From Methylococcales bacterium (GTDB lineage: Bacteria > Pseudomonadota > Gammaproteobacteria > Methylococcales > Methylomonadaceae), in assembly GCA_023134955.1 (NCBI GenBank), contig JAGLUC010000390.1:1-14924 (forward strand): a stretch of 14,924 bases of DNA, in the 5' to 3' direction. The translations under genes were made by a program, and so were the position numbers. This document shows positions 13,366 to 14,924 of this stretch, piece by piece (the stretch's first letter is position 1; each line of letters opens with the position of its first letter). The notes beneath the pieces are model-generated. The model had not been told where the DNA came from and did not search any database. It was given only the letters and a program-made list of their open reading frames with translations.

Positions 13366-14924
13366 TTACTTGTATTGCCGATATTCATTTGGATTAATCT
13401 GGTGTTTATTTAGCTTGTTGTAGACAGCTCTAGTTGATATTTCCATGCAAGTGGCAATTTTTTTAATATTGCCTTGATATTGTTGTAAGGCATCTTTTAA
13501 AAATGCCTGTTCTACATTATCAATTGCTTGCAGCTTTTGTTGTTTCCAGTTAATAAGCTTGTGATTGGGTTCATCAAGATCCAGGTTTAATTCTGTTATT
13601 TCTAAGCCCTTGGTAAATAAAAGACTACGCTCTAAAGTATTTTCTAATTCTCGAACATTGCCAGGCCAATGATAAGTGCGAATTTTTTGCATAGCCTGAT
13701 GACTGACTGATACCACTGTTTTATTATGTTTATGACTCATTCGTTGTAAAATTAATGTGACTAAGGCTGGTAAATCATCAGGTCTTTCATTCAGAGAAGG
13801 TATTTTTAATTTAACAACATTAATTCGGTAGTATAAATCTTTACGGAACAGGTTTTGATCTACTTTGCTTTGCAGGTTGGCGTTGGTTGCAGAAATAATG
13901 CGTAAATCGACCTGTATTGCTTGTCTTCCACCTACTCTTTCCAGCTCGCCTTCTTGTATCACTCTGAGTAAACGAGTCTGAGCTGCGGGTGACAAGGAAT
14001 CTATCTCATCCAGAAATAAAGAGCCACCCTCTGCTCTTTCAAAAAACCCTTGATGAACTTCTATAGCCCCAGTAAATGCACCTTTTTCGTGACCAAATAA
14101 AACGCTTTCAAGTAAACCTTCTGGGATGGCACCACAATTGATGGGGACAAAAGGTTTGTTACAGCGTTCACTCATGGCATGTATGGCACGCGCTACCAAC
14201 TCTTTCCCAACCCCTGTTTGTCCTTGAATTAAAATGGTTGCTGAAGTAGGCGCAACTATTTCTATTGATTGCAATACTTTTTTCATCATTTCAGAGTGGG
14301 CAATAATCACAGGCGGCTGGTTTTTTTTAACCTGTTTCTTACTCTGTTTGCGCCAGATTTTTAGCATGCTTTGTTCTATTCGTGAATGCAATGCATCAAA
14401 ATCTTTCTTGTCTATATTGTTATCACTATCATTTTTATATTCAATGCCTTGTCTACTTTTTGCAGTTTCTGGATTTAGGTGAATATAAACTTCACAACAA
14501 CCATCATGCTTGGCAATACTTTTAACTATTTCAACTTTGGCATAATCAAAATTACGGGCAGCAATCCCACCAAACACACTGGATGTCATGCCGCATAATT
14601 CGGGAAAATTGACTACTTTTTCACCAAAAGGACAGCTACTATTACACACGGTAATAGTATCCTGAGTACTTGAAGATAATGAAAAATTTCCACCTATATT
14701 ATTTTTAAGCCCTAAAATTAATTCAATATAACTTTCTATATCTAGTTGGTTGTTTTTTTTGCCTTTATCTGAACGGTAAATTTCTTCAAAAAAACAACCT
14801 GCTGTTTGCGCGATTTGCTTAATTAGTTGCTGACATTGCTCTTGACCCAATTGCTCGCTAGCATGCATCAGTTCAATAATGAAGGTTTGTAAAAAAATAG
14901 TCGGGGTTAAATCAGAAAGAGATA
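13366..14924 (-). CDS. Sigma-54-dependent transcriptional activator with Cys-rich sensor (5' end beyond window)
   Basis: An NtrC-family enhancer-binding protein. Numbered from the first in-window ATG (14868): N-terminal sensor region 1-180, resembling the methanogen output domain 1 type (CNSSCPFG at 75-82, FPELCGMTSSVFGGIAARNF at 88-107, CC at 124-125); AAA+ domain about 186-425 with Walker A GQTGVGKE (216-223), the sigma-54 contact loop GAFTGA (263-268), Walker B SLFLDEID (283-290) and arginine-finger region RKDLYYRI (342-349); Fis-type helix-turn-helix about 464-489 (GNIKKIATCMEISTRAVYNK). All ATPase motifs are intact. The frame stays open upstream of this ATG to the window edge and encodes a helix-like LSDLTPTIFLQTFIIEL continuous with the domain, and no ribosome-binding site precedes the ATG; the true start is therefore probably outside. 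Clustered Cys suggest metal, redox or nitric-oxide sensing, which is inference. Confidence 0.93.
   Translation of the reverse strand, partial: SLSDLTPTIFLQTFIIELMHASEQLGQEQCQQLIKQIAQTAGCFFEEIYRSDKGKKNNQLDIESYIELILGLKNNIGGNFSLSSSTQDTITVCNSSCPFGEKVVNFPELCGMTSSVFGGIAARNFDYAKVEIVKSIAKHDGCCEVYIHLNPETAKSRQGIEYKNDSDNNIDKKDFDALHSRIEQSMLKIWRKQSKKQVKKNQPPVIIAHSEMMKKVLQSIEIVAPTSATILIQGQTGVGKELVARAIHAMSERCNKPFVPINCGAIPEGLLESVLFGHEKGAFTGAIEVHQGFFERAEGGSLFLDEIDSLSPAAQTRLLRVIQEGELERVGGRQAIQVDLRIISATNANLQSKVDQNLFRKDLYYRINVVKLKIPSLNERPDDLPALVTLILQRMSHKHNKTVVSVSHQAMQKIRTYHWPGNVRELENTLERSLLFTKGLEITELNLDLDEPNHKLINWKQQKLQAIDNVEQAFLKDALQQYQGNIKKIATCMEISTRAVYNKLNKHQINPNEYRQYK

Noticed and set aside
14234..14482. 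82-codon plus-strand open frame opposite the sigma-54 regulator
   Set aside because: It lies wholly within a well-supported conserved gene on the other strand and has no family features or ribosome-binding site.

Overview
This is an AT-rich window from a gammaproteobacterium. Both the gene content (hemC-hemD-hemX-hemY in the gammaproteobacterial order, a DUF4197 lipoprotein, a DUF6701/MshQ-type surface protein) and the low GC would fit a methanotroph-like (Methylococcales) or related aquatic lineage, but the window alone does not fix the genus. No tRNA, rRNA, CRISPR array or transposase gene was found.

Layout. (1) 1-5510: a secreted DUF6701 protein (174-2504, +) converges on a two-gene minus-strand unit, a DUF4197 lipoprotein followed by a CHASE-PAS histidine kinase. 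An intrinsic terminator lies between the convergent units. Two inverted copies of a REP/MITE-like repeat sit at the outer ends of this block (1-57 and about 5602-5786). (2) 6038-8550: a three-gene unit that is the highlight of the window. It encodes an exported, cysteine-rich precursor peptide with EGKCG-type repeats (HvfA/bufferin type), a DUF692 multinuclear non-heme iron oxidase (HvfB/MbnB family, MNIO) and a DUF2063 partner (HvfC). This is a biosynthetic cluster for a post-translationally modified, probably copper-binding peptide (RiPP metallophore). The precursor frame is interrupted by a TAA, after which the same frame continues with Cys-Gly and a plausible C-terminus. The precursor also contains an internal duplication of about 39 codons. 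(3) 9008-13314: hemC, hemD, hemX and hemY, giving hydroxymethylbilane synthase, uroporphyrinogen-III synthase and two membrane-anchored accessory proteins of the haem pathway. A 156-bp, almost fully palindromic MITE-like element flanked by TTAA lies directly at the hemD stop codon. (4) 13366-14924: a sigma-54-dependent activator on the minus strand with a Cys-rich N-terminal sensor region; its reading frame is open to the window edge, so its start is probably outside.

How the parts work together. hvfB and hvfC overlap by 4 bp and act as one enzyme complex on the secreted precursor. hvfA is separated from them by 336 bp containing a strong palindrome, which may let the precursor be made in excess over the enzymes. 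The hem genes form a pathway unit. The kinase has no response regulator in the window, and the sigma-54 regulator has no recognisable target here. A small palindromic repeat family (three copies: 2553-2607, 6751-6810, 8862-8921) occupies gene boundaries, including both boundaries downstream of hvfA and hvfC.
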